Of a DNA stretch of 64,000 bases, positions 26,178 to 35,194 are shown piece after piece. The notes under the pieces are model-generated. The model searched no databases. It was not told the DNA's origin and worked only from the letters and a program-made list of their open reading frames with translations. The first letter of the stretch is position 1. Each line of letters begins with the position of its first letter. Source of the stretch: Verrucomicrobiota bacterium (GTDB taxonomy: Bacteria; Verrucomicrobiota; Lentisphaeria; JABSQK01; JAJFLO01); contig JAJFLQ010000053.1 in assembly GCA_021772615.1 (NCBI GenBank), forward strand, positions 26,401 through 90,400. The letters run 5' to 3'. A program made the translations under genes and the position numbers.

Positions 26178-26696
26178 TCACGATCCTTCCTCCACTGCGT
26201 CTGTTGCAGGTGCATGACGCAGGTAGCGACCCCAAACACGGCCGGCGATCGTTTCTTCGCCGGATTTTACAAATCCGGCACGCGTGAACAAGCGGACCGA
26301 TGCCACATTCGTGTCATGGATGCGGGCAAGAAGCCGTGACACGTGGAGTTCGTCGTAGATCGAGGACATCGCCTTGGATAGCATAAATCTGCCGAATCCA
26401 CAGCCGCGGTGTTGATCAGATACGGTCAGACTAACCTCCGCGATACCGTCCGATACGCGATCGAAACGGATGTTCGCGACCGGCACTTCATCCAACACCA
26501 GTACATAGAGCCGCGTGCCCTCAGCGTTCATCTTTTCGTTAAACCACTTGATGTGAACGTCGTAGGGGATCGGTTTTCGCTGGACGGAACGTTGTCGTAC
26601 ATCCGGTGCCGTCGCCCAGCGCCAAATCTGCCGGCAGTCCGCAGGCAAGGCCGGCCGCAATCGCAGACTTTCCGGAGTTACATTGTCGGGGATCAT
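26178..26696 (-). CDS. pseH: GNAT acetyltransferase, PseH-like
   Basis: Product of 172 aa with a complete GNAT fold: LRLRPALPADCRQIWRWA at the start, a beta-bulge before VSLTVSDQHRGCGFGRFML, where Q-x-x-G-x-G-x is the acetyl-CoA loop, and NVASVRLFTRAGF at the end. In the pseudaminate pathway PseH acetylates the 4-amino group of UDP-4-amino-4,6-dideoxy-AltNAc. Its position between PseG- and PseI-type genes supports this role. AAGGAAC lies about 9 bases before the ATG. Confidence 0.8.
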   Translation of the reverse strand: MIPDNVTPESLRLRPALPADCRQIWRWATAPDVRQRSVQRKPIPYDVHIKWFNEKMNAEGTRLYVLVLDEVPVANIRFDRVSDGIAEVSLTVSDQHRGCGFGRFMLSKAMSSIYDELHVSRLLARIHDTNVASVRLFTRAGFVKSGEETIAGRVWGRYLRHAPATDAVEEGS

Positions 26697-26742
26697 TTGC
26701 CTGTGCGTTCCTTTCTAATACTGTGCATGACACGGTTATCCA

Positions 26743-27846
26743 TCAACGGTCGCAGCGCATCAACGCTTCCACGACATTGAAATTGCCGACTGTTGGGACC
26801 GTTTGGCGCCCTGCCAGACTCATGCGCCTCCGCAGATCCGGATTTGCAAGCAGCTGTTCAACGGCAGCGGCGATGTCGCCTTCGTCGATCGCGTCGTGCC
26901 ACCCCACAAAGCGAGCGGCCGCTGATGACTGCAGGTGTCGGGCAACATGCTTCTGATTTCGCGCCGTGGCAATAACCAATGCCGGCAATCCCATGTATGC
27001 GATTTCCCAACACGTACTGCCGGTAGCCGTGATCGCCATATCCGCCCATGCCATTAACGTGGCCATGTCCACCACATTTCGTAAGCAGCTCAATTCGATA
27101 TGACCGTCGCCGGCAACAAGATCGTGAAGGTTCGTTTCGTCGTGAGCGTACGCGCTTCCCAGTATTACAGTGACGGACAGCTTCGTTGCACGTACGGCGC
27201 ACAACGCCGCGACTGTTCTCTCGGTCATACCAGGGGTGTCGCTGCCACCCATGGTGACAAGAATGCGCGTTGCCGCGGGCGATATGGTTTTTACGTAATC
27301 CCGCCATTGCCAAAACGGCTTTCCCAGCAGCGTATAGCATCCGCCGAGAAGTAGACATGTTGCGTTGTCAACACCGCTATACATGGACCTGAGGGCGTAC
27401 GGGTTGTGATTCAGGATGGCATTGGCAACGATGCTGTCGCTGCCCAGATCGTCGATGACCAGCCAGCGCGTATTATTGCCGGCTATCGCCTGCTGATAGT
27501 TGGTGTCGAAGTGATAGCCATCAAGGACGCACCACGCAGCCTCGGAAGACAACGCGATCTCCCGTGTACGCCGGGCGTCCGAATTTCCGGCCGAGTCGAG
27601 GCCAATCAGCTCTACCTCGATATCTTCTGCTGTCAACCGTTTGATCAGATCGGTCGGCGTTCCGTTACCGACAGCGAAAATGGCGCGACGGACCCGTTGT
27701 CCGGCCGGTGGCGATTGACTGTCTCCAGGCACCGAATCATCGGACGCAGTTGAACCTGATTTCCAGGATTGAGCCAGGGCAAGACAACGCATGAAATGCC
27801 CAAGACCGATAGCAGTGTCTGCATCCGTACGTACAAGGAGCGTCAT
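26743..27846 (-). CDS. pseG: UDP-2,4-diacetamido-2,4,6-trideoxy-altrose hydrolase, PseG-type
   Basis: Product of 367 aa, GT-B-fold UDP-sugar hydrolase that releases UDP before the PseI condensation. The N-terminus RTDADTAIGLGHFMRCLALA holds the Gly-x-Gly-His catalytic His region. WLVIDDLGSD near residue 135 and ILVTMGGSDTPGMTERTV near residue 205 follow, then TATGSTCWEIAYMGLPALVI near residue 285. A low-complexity Ser/Pro insert about residues 30-52 is unusual for the family. It lies 5 bases downstream of the class III aminotransferase gene. Confidence 0.9.
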   Translation of the reverse strand: MTLLVRTDADTAIGLGHFMRCLALAQSWKSGSTASDDSVPGDSQSPPAGQRVRRAIFAVGNGTPTDLIKRLTAEDIEVELIGLDSAGNSDARRTREIALSSEAAWCVLDGYHFDTNYQQAIAGNNTRWLVIDDLGSDSIVANAILNHNPYALRSMYSGVDNATCLLLGGCYTLLGKPFWQWRDYVKTISPAATRILVTMGGSDTPGMTERTVAALCAVRATKLSVTVILGSAYAHDETNLHDLVAGDGHIELSCLRNVVDMATLMAWADMAITATGSTCWEIAYMGLPALVIATARNQKHVARHLQSSAAARFVGWHDAIDEGDIAAAVEQLLANPDLRRRMSLAGRQTVPTVGNFNVVEALMRCDR

Positions 27847-27851
27847 TGTTG

Positions 27852-29168
27852 TTAGTTCAGTCGGCGAAAGCCTTTGTGCACGCAGGGGCCCTGCATCATG
27901 TCATCGATCCGGTTTTCGTGCTCCGCGTCCGAAATGAGAATGAAGACCTCCTCCACTGCACGCAGGTAGTCGCTGATATGCCCGTTCGTATGCGCAAAAG
28001 TTGGATAAAACGACGACGTCGCAAGAAAGCCCCGATCTAGCATGAGTTGGGTAAACACCGTTCTGAACCGGCTATCATTCCCGGCGTCGAATGAGAAATG
28101 GCTCAATGGCGGGATGCCGTCGATATTCAGTGGAAGCCCGGCTTTGCGTGCAGATTCGCGCCATCCCGCCTGAACGCGCTCGCCGTGGTCGGCAAGCAAC
28201 GCGACGACGTCTTCACGGATATGCTTGCGAATGGTCGCCAGCGCCGCGACGGGACCAATGCGTTCGGTCCAATACGTGCTGCTGATAAAGCTGTCTTGCG
28301 CTGAATTCATTACAGCCCTGCGCCCGATCACAGCTGCCATCGGATAGCCATTACCAAGTGCCTTGCCAAAAACGGCGATGTCGGGCGTTACATTCAAGAC
28401 CTTGTGAGCACCGCCGGTTGTGAGCCGGAATCCTGCCGTGACCTCGTCCATTACGAGGACTGCTCCGATATCTGTCGCCACGGCCCTTACGCGTTGCAGA
28501 AACCCATCCTCCGGCATGCGCCCGCGGACCGGTTCCATGACGATTGCTGCCAGCTCGTCCGCGTGACGCCTCGTAACAGCTTCGAACGCATCGATGCAAT
28601 TATACCGAAACGCCAGCGTTGTGCCGCTCAGTTCGCGGGGCACGCCGTGCGGGTCCAAGCCGGGCAGCAAATGCTGGTCCAGCGTCTCGGTTGCCGTGAG
28701 GTTGGCCGCCAGATACCAGTCATGCCAGCCGTGGTACCCGCAAACAGCAACCTTGGACCGGCCAGTGAACGATCTCGCGATGCGGACGGCAACGGCCAGG
28801 GCTTCACCGCCGCTGCGGGCGTAACGCACCATATCTGCCCACGGATGGAGTGCGCAAAGTAGTTCCGCAAGTTCTACCTCCTCGGGACAATTCAGTGTCG
28901 ACATCGTTCCGTGCCGAATCGCGTCGACCACCGCCGCGTCGACATCAGGATCTGCCACGCCAAGAATGCAGGCGCCAACGGAATTGTGACTCATATCGAG
29001 GTACCGGTTACCGTCGAGGTCCCATACCTCGGCGCCGCGTGCGCTCTCGAAATAGCTTGGCCACTGACCGGGCAGCATCATTTCCGGGCGCTTGCTAAGC
29101 AATTGCGTACCTCCGGGAATAATCTGTTTCGCCTTACGATACAGATCCTGTCCGCGGGACGACGTCAT
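27852..29168 (-). CDS. Class III PLP aminotransferase (glutamate-1-semialdehyde aminotransferase-like)
   Basis: Product of 438 aa. LYRKAKQIIPGGTQLLSK begins the fold, VRYARSGGEALAVAVRIARSFTGR holds the PLP-phosphate site near residue 120, VMDEVTAGFR near residue 240 the cofactor Asp, and FGKALGNGYPMAAVIG near residue 270 the Schiff-base Lys. It is too divergent and too well embedded among sugar genes to be HemL. It overlaps the SpsF-like gene by ATGA, and an oxidoreductase gene is next but one. It probably aminates a keto-sugar or keto-nonulosonate produced by that oxidoreductase. Confidence 0.85.
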   Translation of the reverse strand: MTSSRGQDLYRKAKQIIPGGTQLLSKRPEMMLPGQWPSYFESARGAEVWDLDGNRYLDMSHNSVGACILGVADPDVDAAVVDAIRHGTMSTLNCPEEVELAELLCALHPWADMVRYARSGGEALAVAVRIARSFTGRSKVAVCGYHGWHDWYLAANLTATETLDQHLLPGLDPHGVPRELSGTTLAFRYNCIDAFEAVTRRHADELAAIVMEPVRGRMPEDGFLQRVRAVATDIGAVLVMDEVTAGFRLTTGGAHKVLNVTPDIAVFGKALGNGYPMAAVIGRRAVMNSAQDSFISSTYWTERIGPVAALATIRKHIREDVVALLADHGERVQAGWRESARKAGLPLNIDGIPPLSHFSFDAGNDSRFRTVFTQLMLDRGFLATSSFYPTFAHTNGHISDYLRAVEEVFILISDAEHENRIDDMMQGPCVHKGFRRLN

Positions 29169-29920
29169 GCCACGCTCCCTGATGCGTTCTCGCGTTGCTG
29201 CTTCATGCCCTCGTTGCGCTCATACATAGTATTGAAATCGGCCAATTCCGGACGTCTGCGGATCAATTCAAGAATCTCGTTCATGCCGAAGTTGTCTCGT
29301 CCGAACTCGCTGTACATCGCGCGCACAAAATCGATATCCTCCGCTTCATCCACTGTCCAGCGATAGGACGAGTAGTCGGTTTCATTTGCGACATTCTTCA
29401 GTGTGAAAAACTCCGGGTGACCATAGATGAAAGGCGTCACATGTTCCCGCTCTAATGGCGACCGTGCGTTTTGCCAGGCAAGCTGTAGCGCGTTATTTGT
29501 AAATACCTCGACATCAAGGCCGTCGGGAAATGTCGGCGGCAGCGTATTGGATACATACTCGGCATCCGACCCGATAAACGCCGAGACAACCCTGTCGATA
29601 ACCCCGCCGTCATGGAGCGGACAGTCAGCCGTGAGCCGCACGATGACCGACGCTCCGCGTGAATCTGCACACTGGTAAAAACGATCCAGAACGTCCGCGG
29701 AATCACCGCGAAAACAGTCGATGGCATGCACGGCGCAGAAGTCGGCGAGTGGTTGGTCTTCGTTCCCTGTGGTTGTGGCGACCACCAGTTGATCAATTTC
29801 TTGCGCATCCAGCGCGCGCGACACAACGTGGGCGATCATCGGGCGGCCTGCTATCTCTGCCATCACCTTGCCGGGGAGTCGGGTTGACGCCATACGGGCC
29901 TGAAGGATGGCCAGTATCAT
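29165..29920 (-). CDS. SpsF-like cytidylyltransferase
   Basis: Product of 251 aa. The N-terminus ILAILQARMASTRLPGKVM is the signature of the SpsF group, with the nucleotide-binding Arg/Lys cluster. CFRGDSADVLDRFYQCAD near residue 75 and VRLTADCPLHD near residue 100 follow. In the Bacillus sps operon this family occurs beside SpsC, SpsE and SpsG, homologues of PseC, PseI and PseG, so it is the best candidate for CMP activation of the nonulosonate made by this block. No NeuA-type PseF is present in the block. It overlaps both neighbours by 4 bases. Confidence 0.85.
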   Translation of the reverse strand: MILAILQARMASTRLPGKVMAEIAGRPMIAHVVSRALDAQEIDQLVVATTTGNEDQPLADFCAVHAIDCFRGDSADVLDRFYQCADSRGASVIVRLTADCPLHDGGVIDRVVSAFIGSDAEYVSNTLPPTFPDGLDVEVFTNNALQLAWQNARSPLEREHVTPFIYGHPEFFTLKNVANETDYSSYRWTVDEAEDIDFVRAMYSEFGRDNFGMNEILELIRRRPELADFNTMYERNEGMKQQRENASGSVA

Positions 29921-30909
29921 GACGCGTCAGCGGAGGCGTCCCACCGTTGCCGGGATGCTCTCGCCTGCAACGCGACCGCAAGGGTCTGGCGCGCTTCAGT
30001 GATGGAATTCATCGGTTGTGCATGTTGGCGTATGGCCTCAAGGAAATGCGCAATTTCGGCCACATACATTTCGTCCAATGCCTCGGCCGGCGGCCCGAGT
30101 CCCCTTGTCTCTTTTAGATTCCCGGACGTATCACCCAGCGATACCGTATTACGCGTGAAATCCCAGTATATGGTTCCGCGGTCGCCGATGATACGGCAAA
30201 ATCTAGAATAATCCCGTTGAATAAAATTCAGATGGATACTCGATATCACGCCGTTGTGGTGGTGTACGAGAATTTCGGCCAGACCGTCGGTTGTGAGATC
30301 GAGGCCGGTCGCTGGAATCGAGACGGCTGCGAGGACGTCCCCGGCGCCGCCCAGCCACAGTGCCAGATCGATTTCGTGGATACAGTCGAGGATTGCACCG
30401 CCCCATATCGGCGATGCGCTGTAGCTCCTGTGGTAGTCGCTGCCGGGCCGCCATGCCGGAAGGTAGGATCCCGTATACAGACGTTGATGCCGTATTGTCC
30501 CGACGGCGTCATTGCGGACATATTCCCTAACGTGTTTCAACCCTCGATGAAAACGCATATTGCATCCCACCATTGTCAGAATTCGGTTGGCGGCGGCGAT
30601 TGCAATGAGCGCATCAAGCCCTTCCAGCGTGTGATACAGAGGCTTCTCGATGAATAAATGGCAGTGTCGGCGGGCGGCTTCCAGGGCCAGTTCGAGATGC
30701 CGTTGCGTCGGCGCCGTTACAAAGACGACTTCGGGCTCAAATTTCCATATCACCGACAGCTCGTGCACGCAATCGCACCCATCACCGGCAGCAACGCCTT
30801 CGTCAGGGTCGTAGGCGAGAACGTCGATACCGTTCATTGACCGAAGATTTGCGGCGTGCCGCCGGCCGATGGAGCCAAAACCGAGTATGGCAATCTTCAT
30901 CGTCTGCAT
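29917..30909 (-). CDS. Gfo/Idh/MocA-family oxidoreductase
   Basis: Product of 330 aa. The N-terminal Rossmann domain starts KIAILGFGSIGRRHAANL, and FIEKPLYHTLEG near residue 95 contains the EKP motif with the catalytic-region Lys. The substrate-binding domain has GGAILDCIHEIDLALWL near residue 195, with the D-x-x-x-H pair typical of the family. It probably oxidises a sugar or nonulosonate hydroxyl with NAD(P). Its neighbours, PseC on one side and the SpsF-like and class III aminotransferase genes on the other, suggest an oxidation-transamination pair. ATG at 30909 or 30900. Confidence 0.85.
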   Translation of the reverse strand: MQTMKIAILGFGSIGRRHAANLRSMNGIDVLAYDPDEGVAAGDGCDCVHELSVIWKFEPEVVFVTAPTQRHLELALEAARRHCHLFIEKPLYHTLEGLDALIAIAAANRILTMVGCNMRFHRGLKHVREYVRNDAVGTIRHQRLYTGSYLPAWRPGSDYHRSYSASPIWGGAILDCIHEIDLALWLGGAGDVLAAVSIPATGLDLTTDGLAEILVHHHNGVISSIHLNFIQRDYSRFCRIIGDRGTIYWDFTRNTVSLGDTSGNLKETRGLGPPAEALDEMYVAEIAHFLEAIRQHAQPMNSITEARQTLAVALQARASRQRWDASADAS

Positions 30910-30910
30910 G

Positions 30911-32068
30911 TCATTTCGAATTCAGCGCACGTTTCAGGCAGTCGACAACGTAATGAACGTCCGACAGTTGCAATGACGGAAATAGTGGCAGGGAAAGGAT
31001 CTGTTCGTACATGGCCTCTGCCACCGGGCATAAACCTTTTTTGAAACCCAGAGTCTGCCTATAATATTGGTGCAGGTAAACCGGCAAATAATGTACGTTT
31101 ACACCGATTCCCTGTTTCCGCATCTCGGCAAAAACCTGATCACGCGTCTTTCCAGCATCATTCTGTACACGCACAACGAACAGGTGCCAGGCGCTGCTTC
31201 GATCGGTTCGGCGCGCCAACGGCTCGATTCCCGGGACATCTGCCAGCAGCCGGTGATACTCGGAGGCGAGGATACGGCGTTGATCCACGAAGGCGGATAG
31301 TTTCGTCAACTGTGAGAGCCCCAGGGCGCATCCAATGTCGGACAGTCGGTAATTGAATCCCAGGTCCACCATGTCGTAGTGGTAGGTCTGTTGCGAATGC
31401 CGTTCACTATGATCGAGATTCAATCCATGGTTGCGGAATGATCTGGCGGACCGTGCCCAATCGCCATTATTCGTCGTGATCGCGCCGCCCTCGCCGGTGG
31501 TGATGACCTTTACCGGGTGAAAACTGAACGTGGTGATATCCGCGAGGCCGCCTACCGGTTGATCGTTGTAGCTCCCTCCAAGTGAGTGACATGCATCTGC
31601 TACTAGCGGAATGTTGTGGTGTTTTGCGATCTCCTGCAATTCACGGTAATCACATGGTTGTCCGGCATAATCCACGCAGATAATTGCCCTGGTTTTCGGC
31701 GTGATGCATGCGTCGATCCGATTACAATCGATCAACAGTGTGTCCGCATCAATGTCGGCAAACACGGGCACGCCGGCTCGATGTAGTATCGCATTCGCCG
31801 TCGACGCAAACGTAATCGCCGGCACAATTACCTCGTCGCCGGGATCGATGCCGCACGCTGCCATAGCGGCGTGCAGCGCTGCACTTCCGCTGTTCAGCGC
31901 TACTGCCTCGTCCGCGCCGGCGACATCTGCGAGATGGCTTTCCAGCTTGCGCACCGCCGGGCCGGTTGTCAGCCAGTCGGAACGCAATACGTCCACAACC
32001 GCCGCCACGTCCTCGTCATCGATCTGGTGGCGACCATACGGTATGCATTGCGGTTTCACCTCAGTCAT
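30911..32068 (-). CDS. pseC: UDP-4-amino-4,6-dideoxy-N-acetyl-altrosamine transaminase
   Basis: Product of 385 aa, DegT/DnrJ/EryC1/StrS aminotransferase fold. The N-terminus IPYGRHQIDDEDVAAVVDVL with SDWLTTGPAV is characteristic of PseC. LNSGSAALHAAM near residue 60 binds PLP phosphate, VADACHSLGG near residue 155 provides the cofactor Asp, and FSFHPVKVITTGEGGA near residue 180 contains the Schiff-base Lys. It transaminates the 4-keto sugar made by PseB. It overlaps pseB by 8 bases and precedes the oxidoreductase gene by 1 base. Confidence 0.93.
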   Translation of the reverse strand: MTEVKPQCIPYGRHQIDDEDVAAVVDVLRSDWLTTGPAVRKLESHLADVAGADEAVALNSGSAALHAAMAACGIDPGDEVIVPAITFASTANAILHRAGVPVFADIDADTLLIDCNRIDACITPKTRAIICVDYAGQPCDYRELQEIAKHHNIPLVADACHSLGGSYNDQPVGGLADITTFSFHPVKVITTGEGGAITTNNGDWARSARSFRNHGLNLDHSERHSQQTYHYDMVDLGFNYRLSDIGCALGLSQLTKLSAFVDQRRILASEYHRLLADVPGIEPLARRTDRSSAWHLFVVRVQNDAGKTRDQVFAEMRKQGIGVNVHYLPVYLHQYYRQTLGFKKGLCPVAEAMYEQILSLPLFPSLQLSDVHYVVDCLKRALNSK

Positions 32069-33041
32069 TTTCGATTAGGCTCTTAAGTTTGTCTGCTGTT
32101 AACCACTTCGAATTCGAGTCGCTGGTATACGCAAACCCATCCGGTGGGGCGACGGCGCCGGAAACTTCCTCCATCTTCCACCACGGATGTGCCGGCCGAA
32201 TGATATATCCGTCATCCAGCTCGAGCGTCTGTCGTGCTTCGTCTACCGAAATCAGAGACTCGTGCAGTTTCTCCCCGGGACGTATTCCGATGTAGCGCAG
32301 CTCGCAGTCCGGGGCGATGGCCCTGGCGAGGTCTGTAACTTTCATGCTTGGAATCTTGGGAACGAAGATCTCACCACCCTGCATCGTGTCGATGCTGTTT
32401 AGTACGAACTCGACTCCCTGCTCGAGTGTCAGCCAGAACCGCGTCATTCGTGCGTCAGTAACGTTGAGCACACCGGACTTTCGCTGTTCGCGGAATACCG
32501 GAATGACGCTGCCCCTGCTGCCGACAACATTGCCGTAGCGACACAGCGACAGCCGGGTCCGCCGTCGTCCGGAATACGCATTGGCCTGCACGAGCATCTT
32601 CTCGGCGCACAGCTTGGTGGCGCCGTAAAGATTGACCGGATTCACCGCCTTGTCGGTGCTGATTGTCAACACCCGTGACACACCTCGATCGATTGCCGCA
32701 TCAATGATATTCTTGGCGCCGATGATATTGGTTTGTACGGCTTCAAACGGATTGTATTCGCACGCCGGCACCTGTTTCAGCGCCGCGGCGTGCACCACCA
32801 CATCGATATCTTCGAAGGCGCGATACAACCGTTGGCGATCGCGCACATCACCAATGAAATACCGCACCGGCGATGTCCCGGCATCAGAGAATCGATGTCG
32901 CATTTCGTGCTGCTTGAGTTCGTCGCGGCTGAAGATGACCAGTTTCTTCGGCTTGTGATCACGCAGCACCGCTTCGGTAAACTTGTTGCCGAAGGATCCG
33001 GTACCGCCGGTAACCAGAATATTGAGATTGTCGAGAGTCAT
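32061..33041 (-). CDS. pseB: UDP-N-acetylglucosamine 4,6-dehydratase, inverting
   Basis: Product of 326 aa, first enzyme of pseudaminate synthesis (4,6-dehydration with C5 inversion of UDP-GlcNAc). The NAD motif is TGGTGSFGNKF, with FSRDELKQHEMRHRF near residue 40, HAAALKQVP, and STDKAVNPVNLYGATK near residue 130. In this group the catalytic residues are Asp-Lys plus Tyr, within TDKA and YGATK. RYGNVVGSRGSVIP and LTLEQGVEFVL complete the family pattern. It begins the Pse gene block in transcription order. Confidence 0.94.
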   Translation of the reverse strand: MTLDNLNILVTGGTGSFGNKFTEAVLRDHKPKKLVIFSRDELKQHEMRHRFSDAGTSPVRYFIGDVRDRQRLYRAFEDIDVVVHAAALKQVPACEYNPFEAVQTNIIGAKNIIDAAIDRGVSRVLTISTDKAVNPVNLYGATKLCAEKMLVQANAYSGRRRTRLSLCRYGNVVGSRGSVIPVFREQRKSGVLNVTDARMTRFWLTLEQGVEFVLNSIDTMQGGEIFVPKIPSMKVTDLARAIAPDCELRYIGIRPGEKLHESLISVDEARQTLELDDGYIIRPAHPWWKMEEVSGAVAPPDGFAYTSDSNSKWLTADKLKSLIEND

Positions 33042-33049
33042 AGTGTCCG

Positions 33050-34411
33050 TTATTGGTTTGAGATTAGTGCCTTTTCAACGTGTTGATGCCGAACCAGCGA
33101 TCGAATACCCTCGCTGCGGTTACGGAGGTAATCACCGTATTCCCAGCAATTTTCGAGAAATGTCCTGCCATGCCAACCATGAAAGACCAGCTGACTGCCC
33201 CAATGATCATGGCGCTTGTTATCTGGTATATCCGGTCGTTCCACGTAAGACGTGAATTTATCCAGGATCATCTTTCGTATTTCCTCCTGTATTCCCGGAA
33301 GCCATCCCGTAAAATCGCGGCTATCAACGACTTCAACGAATTCCTGAACGGCCGTCAAGATTTCCTGAGAGTCGAGTTCGACAAAGCGATACCGTGTGGG
33401 GGGATATTCATCCAGGCCGAGATCGGAGGTGAGAATTTCGCGAAAGCTCAACAGTCGTTCATTCGGTATCGAGTAGATGTGTTTGGGAACATGAACTTCG
33501 GTATCTCGAAATATGAAGTTGCAGTTAAGTTCGGCGGTATTCAGAAAACAAATTGGTCGATCAAACATTCTGGCAGCCATAAACAGGCCGGAGTCACAAC
33601 CGATATAACATTCGCACGCCGACACAAAATAAAGATCCATCAATGCGGATTTATACTCGGTTAGCGCATAGTCAATCAGTCCGTCCAAAGCGGGAAGCGG
33701 TTTCATCGACACGTCGCCAAGACGAATAACCACAAACCCCTGGGCAATAAGCCAGCGGATAGCATCGATATATTTGAGAATATCCGCATCTCGAAAGTCG
33801 TGGACCGGATCGCTGCCTAAATAGCCAGATTCGCGAACATGGACGCACACGATCCGGGCATCGGCTGATATACCCATATGCCGACGAATGTCCGCGGCGC
33901 GCTTGGTCTGGGAATTCGTCAAGTGAGCCAGACGTGGATATTGATTCAAAAGCGTGAACGAATGGTAGTTTTCGGTGCCGATTATCTTGCATTCAGCCCA
34001 GGGGCCGGGTTCCAAACCGACTCGCGGGTAATACATCAACTCTGGTAAGTGCAGGAAGTCGATCAACCCGGGGAGTCGTCGTTTGATGTGCCCGTGGATG
34101 CCGCGATAGCCGTAGTTCGCCAAGCCGCACAGCCACAACAGACCCGCGACCAATAGGTAACGAAGGTCCTTGCTGCCGACATCGCAGTCGAATCGCAACC
34201 TGAATATTGCTCGGTTGACGACACGGAAATGCGGTATAAGGACCAATTTCTTACGGTCCCGGACAGCAAGCGCCGCGGCGATGTGGATTTCGAGAGCAAG
34301 ATGACCAATTCGTTCGCACCAGGGATTCAGAACGACGTATTGTGATCGACGATAGAGCCGATCAGAAATCGATTGAATCCAAGCACTATGTCGTAATAAT
34401 GGGTGACTCAT
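33050..34411 (-). CDS. Putative glycosyltransferase, TIGR04372-like
   Basis: Product of 453 aa. The second half carries IVCVHVRESGYLG, FRDADILKYIDAIRWLIAQG, VVIRLGDVSMKPLP, a DYALTEYKSALMDLYF stretch, and CDSGLFMAARMFDRPICFLNTAEL near residue 315. This order matches the TIGR04372 family, also reminiscent of GT-B fucosyl- or heptosyltransferase-like folds. The N-terminal 130 residues are basic with one possible amphipathic helix. It begins with an ATGA overlap with the PhyH-like gene upstream. Substrate unknown. Confidence 0.7.
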   Translation of the reverse strand: MSHPLLRHSAWIQSISDRLYRRSQYVVLNPWCERIGHLALEIHIAAALAVRDRKKLVLIPHFRVVNRAIFRLRFDCDVGSKDLRYLLVAGLLWLCGLANYGYRGIHGHIKRRLPGLIDFLHLPELMYYPRVGLEPGPWAECKIIGTENYHSFTLLNQYPRLAHLTNSQTKRAADIRRHMGISADARIVCVHVRESGYLGSDPVHDFRDADILKYIDAIRWLIAQGFVVIRLGDVSMKPLPALDGLIDYALTEYKSALMDLYFVSACECYIGCDSGLFMAARMFDRPICFLNTAELNCNFIFRDTEVHVPKHIYSIPNERLLSFREILTSDLGLDEYPPTRYRFVELDSQEILTAVQEFVEVVDSRDFTGWLPGIQEEIRKMILDKFTSYVERPDIPDNKRHDHWGSQLVFHGWHGRTFLENCWEYGDYLRNRSEGIRSLVRHQHVEKALISNQ

Positions 34412-35148
34412 TCAGTTTTGTCGATAAACAGTGTCATCTCGAGACTGACCCTGGTCCGATCCACGGTGCTGACCATTCCGCCATGCACAAGTAGATCGTG
34501 GAAAACAATAATATCACCTGGTTCCAGCGGCGCCGGTATGATATCCAGTTTTGCTTCATCTTCGTAAAATACTGGTTTTAACACGCCATCCCGTTTTTCG
34601 GCGCGAAATTTCCAATCAAGTTTCTTTTGCGAGTTCGGTATTATACGCAGACCATTTTTGCCCTTGACCGTATACAAGGAAATCCACACTTTTATCCGTT
34701 CGCGACCGGGAATTGATGGCCAATCGTACATATCCCAAAACCACCCATCTGCATGCATCGCTCCAACATCCATGTTTCCAGGGCGTATGATTCGCCAATA
34801 TATTTCTTCGCATCCGCGTCTGTCTTCATTGGAGATCACGAATTTTCCCAATTTACATTCCAGCGTCTTGATGAAATCCAATTTCTTGATTGTCTCGACG
34901 TCTCTTTCCGACAGCATCCTGGAGTATTTCGTCCACAGCGACTTATGGTCGAAACCATCGCAAAATCTATGATAATGGTCCATCGGAATCGTCTTAAAAC
35001 GCTCAAATTCATCGGGCTGGATCTCCTGCATGCGAGACAACCATTGATCACGGACCATGGCGCGCAATGTGCAAAGATCGCTTTTTTCCATTCGTGTAAT
35101 GTGATAGCCCTTGCCTTCTTCCAGGCTCTTAAGAAGCGAATTGGACAT
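34408..35148 (-). CDS. PhyH-like Fe(II)/2-oxoglutarate-dependent dioxygenase
   Basis: Product of about 246 aa. The iron-binding motif is seen as H-x-D in AMHADGWFWDMYD near residue 150 and the distal His in IIVFHDLLVHGG near residue 215; the Arg in DRTRVSLEM would bind 2-oxoglutarate. Overall it fits the phytanoyl-CoA dioxygenase (PhyH) superfamily, members of which hydroxylate or otherwise oxidise small molecules and sugar-linked groups. A frame to 35244 would overlap the upstream gene, so the ATG at 35148, preceded by GGAA, is chosen. The target may be a glycan substituent. Confidence 0.78.
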   Translation of the reverse strand: MSNSLLKSLEEGKGYHITRMEKSDLCTLRAMVRDQWLSRMQEIQPDEFERFKTIPMDHYHRFCDGFDHKSLWTKYSRMLSERDVETIKKLDFIKTLECKLGKFVISNEDRRGCEEIYWRIIRPGNMDVGAMHADGWFWDMYDWPSIPGRERIKVWISLYTVKGKNGLRIIPNSQKKLDWKFRAEKRDGVLKPVFYEDEAKLDIIPAPLEPGDIIVFHDLLVHGGMVSTVDRTRVSLEMTLFIDKTE

Positions 35149-35194
35149 GTTCGTAGTTATTTCCTTTATTGTTGATTCGCCCACAACGACAACG

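Noticed and set aside
27852..29168. Haem biosynthesis enzyme HemL
   Set aside because: The fold is glutamate-1-semialdehyde aminotransferase-like, but the gene is embedded in and overlaps a nonulosonate block, and no other haem genes are near.
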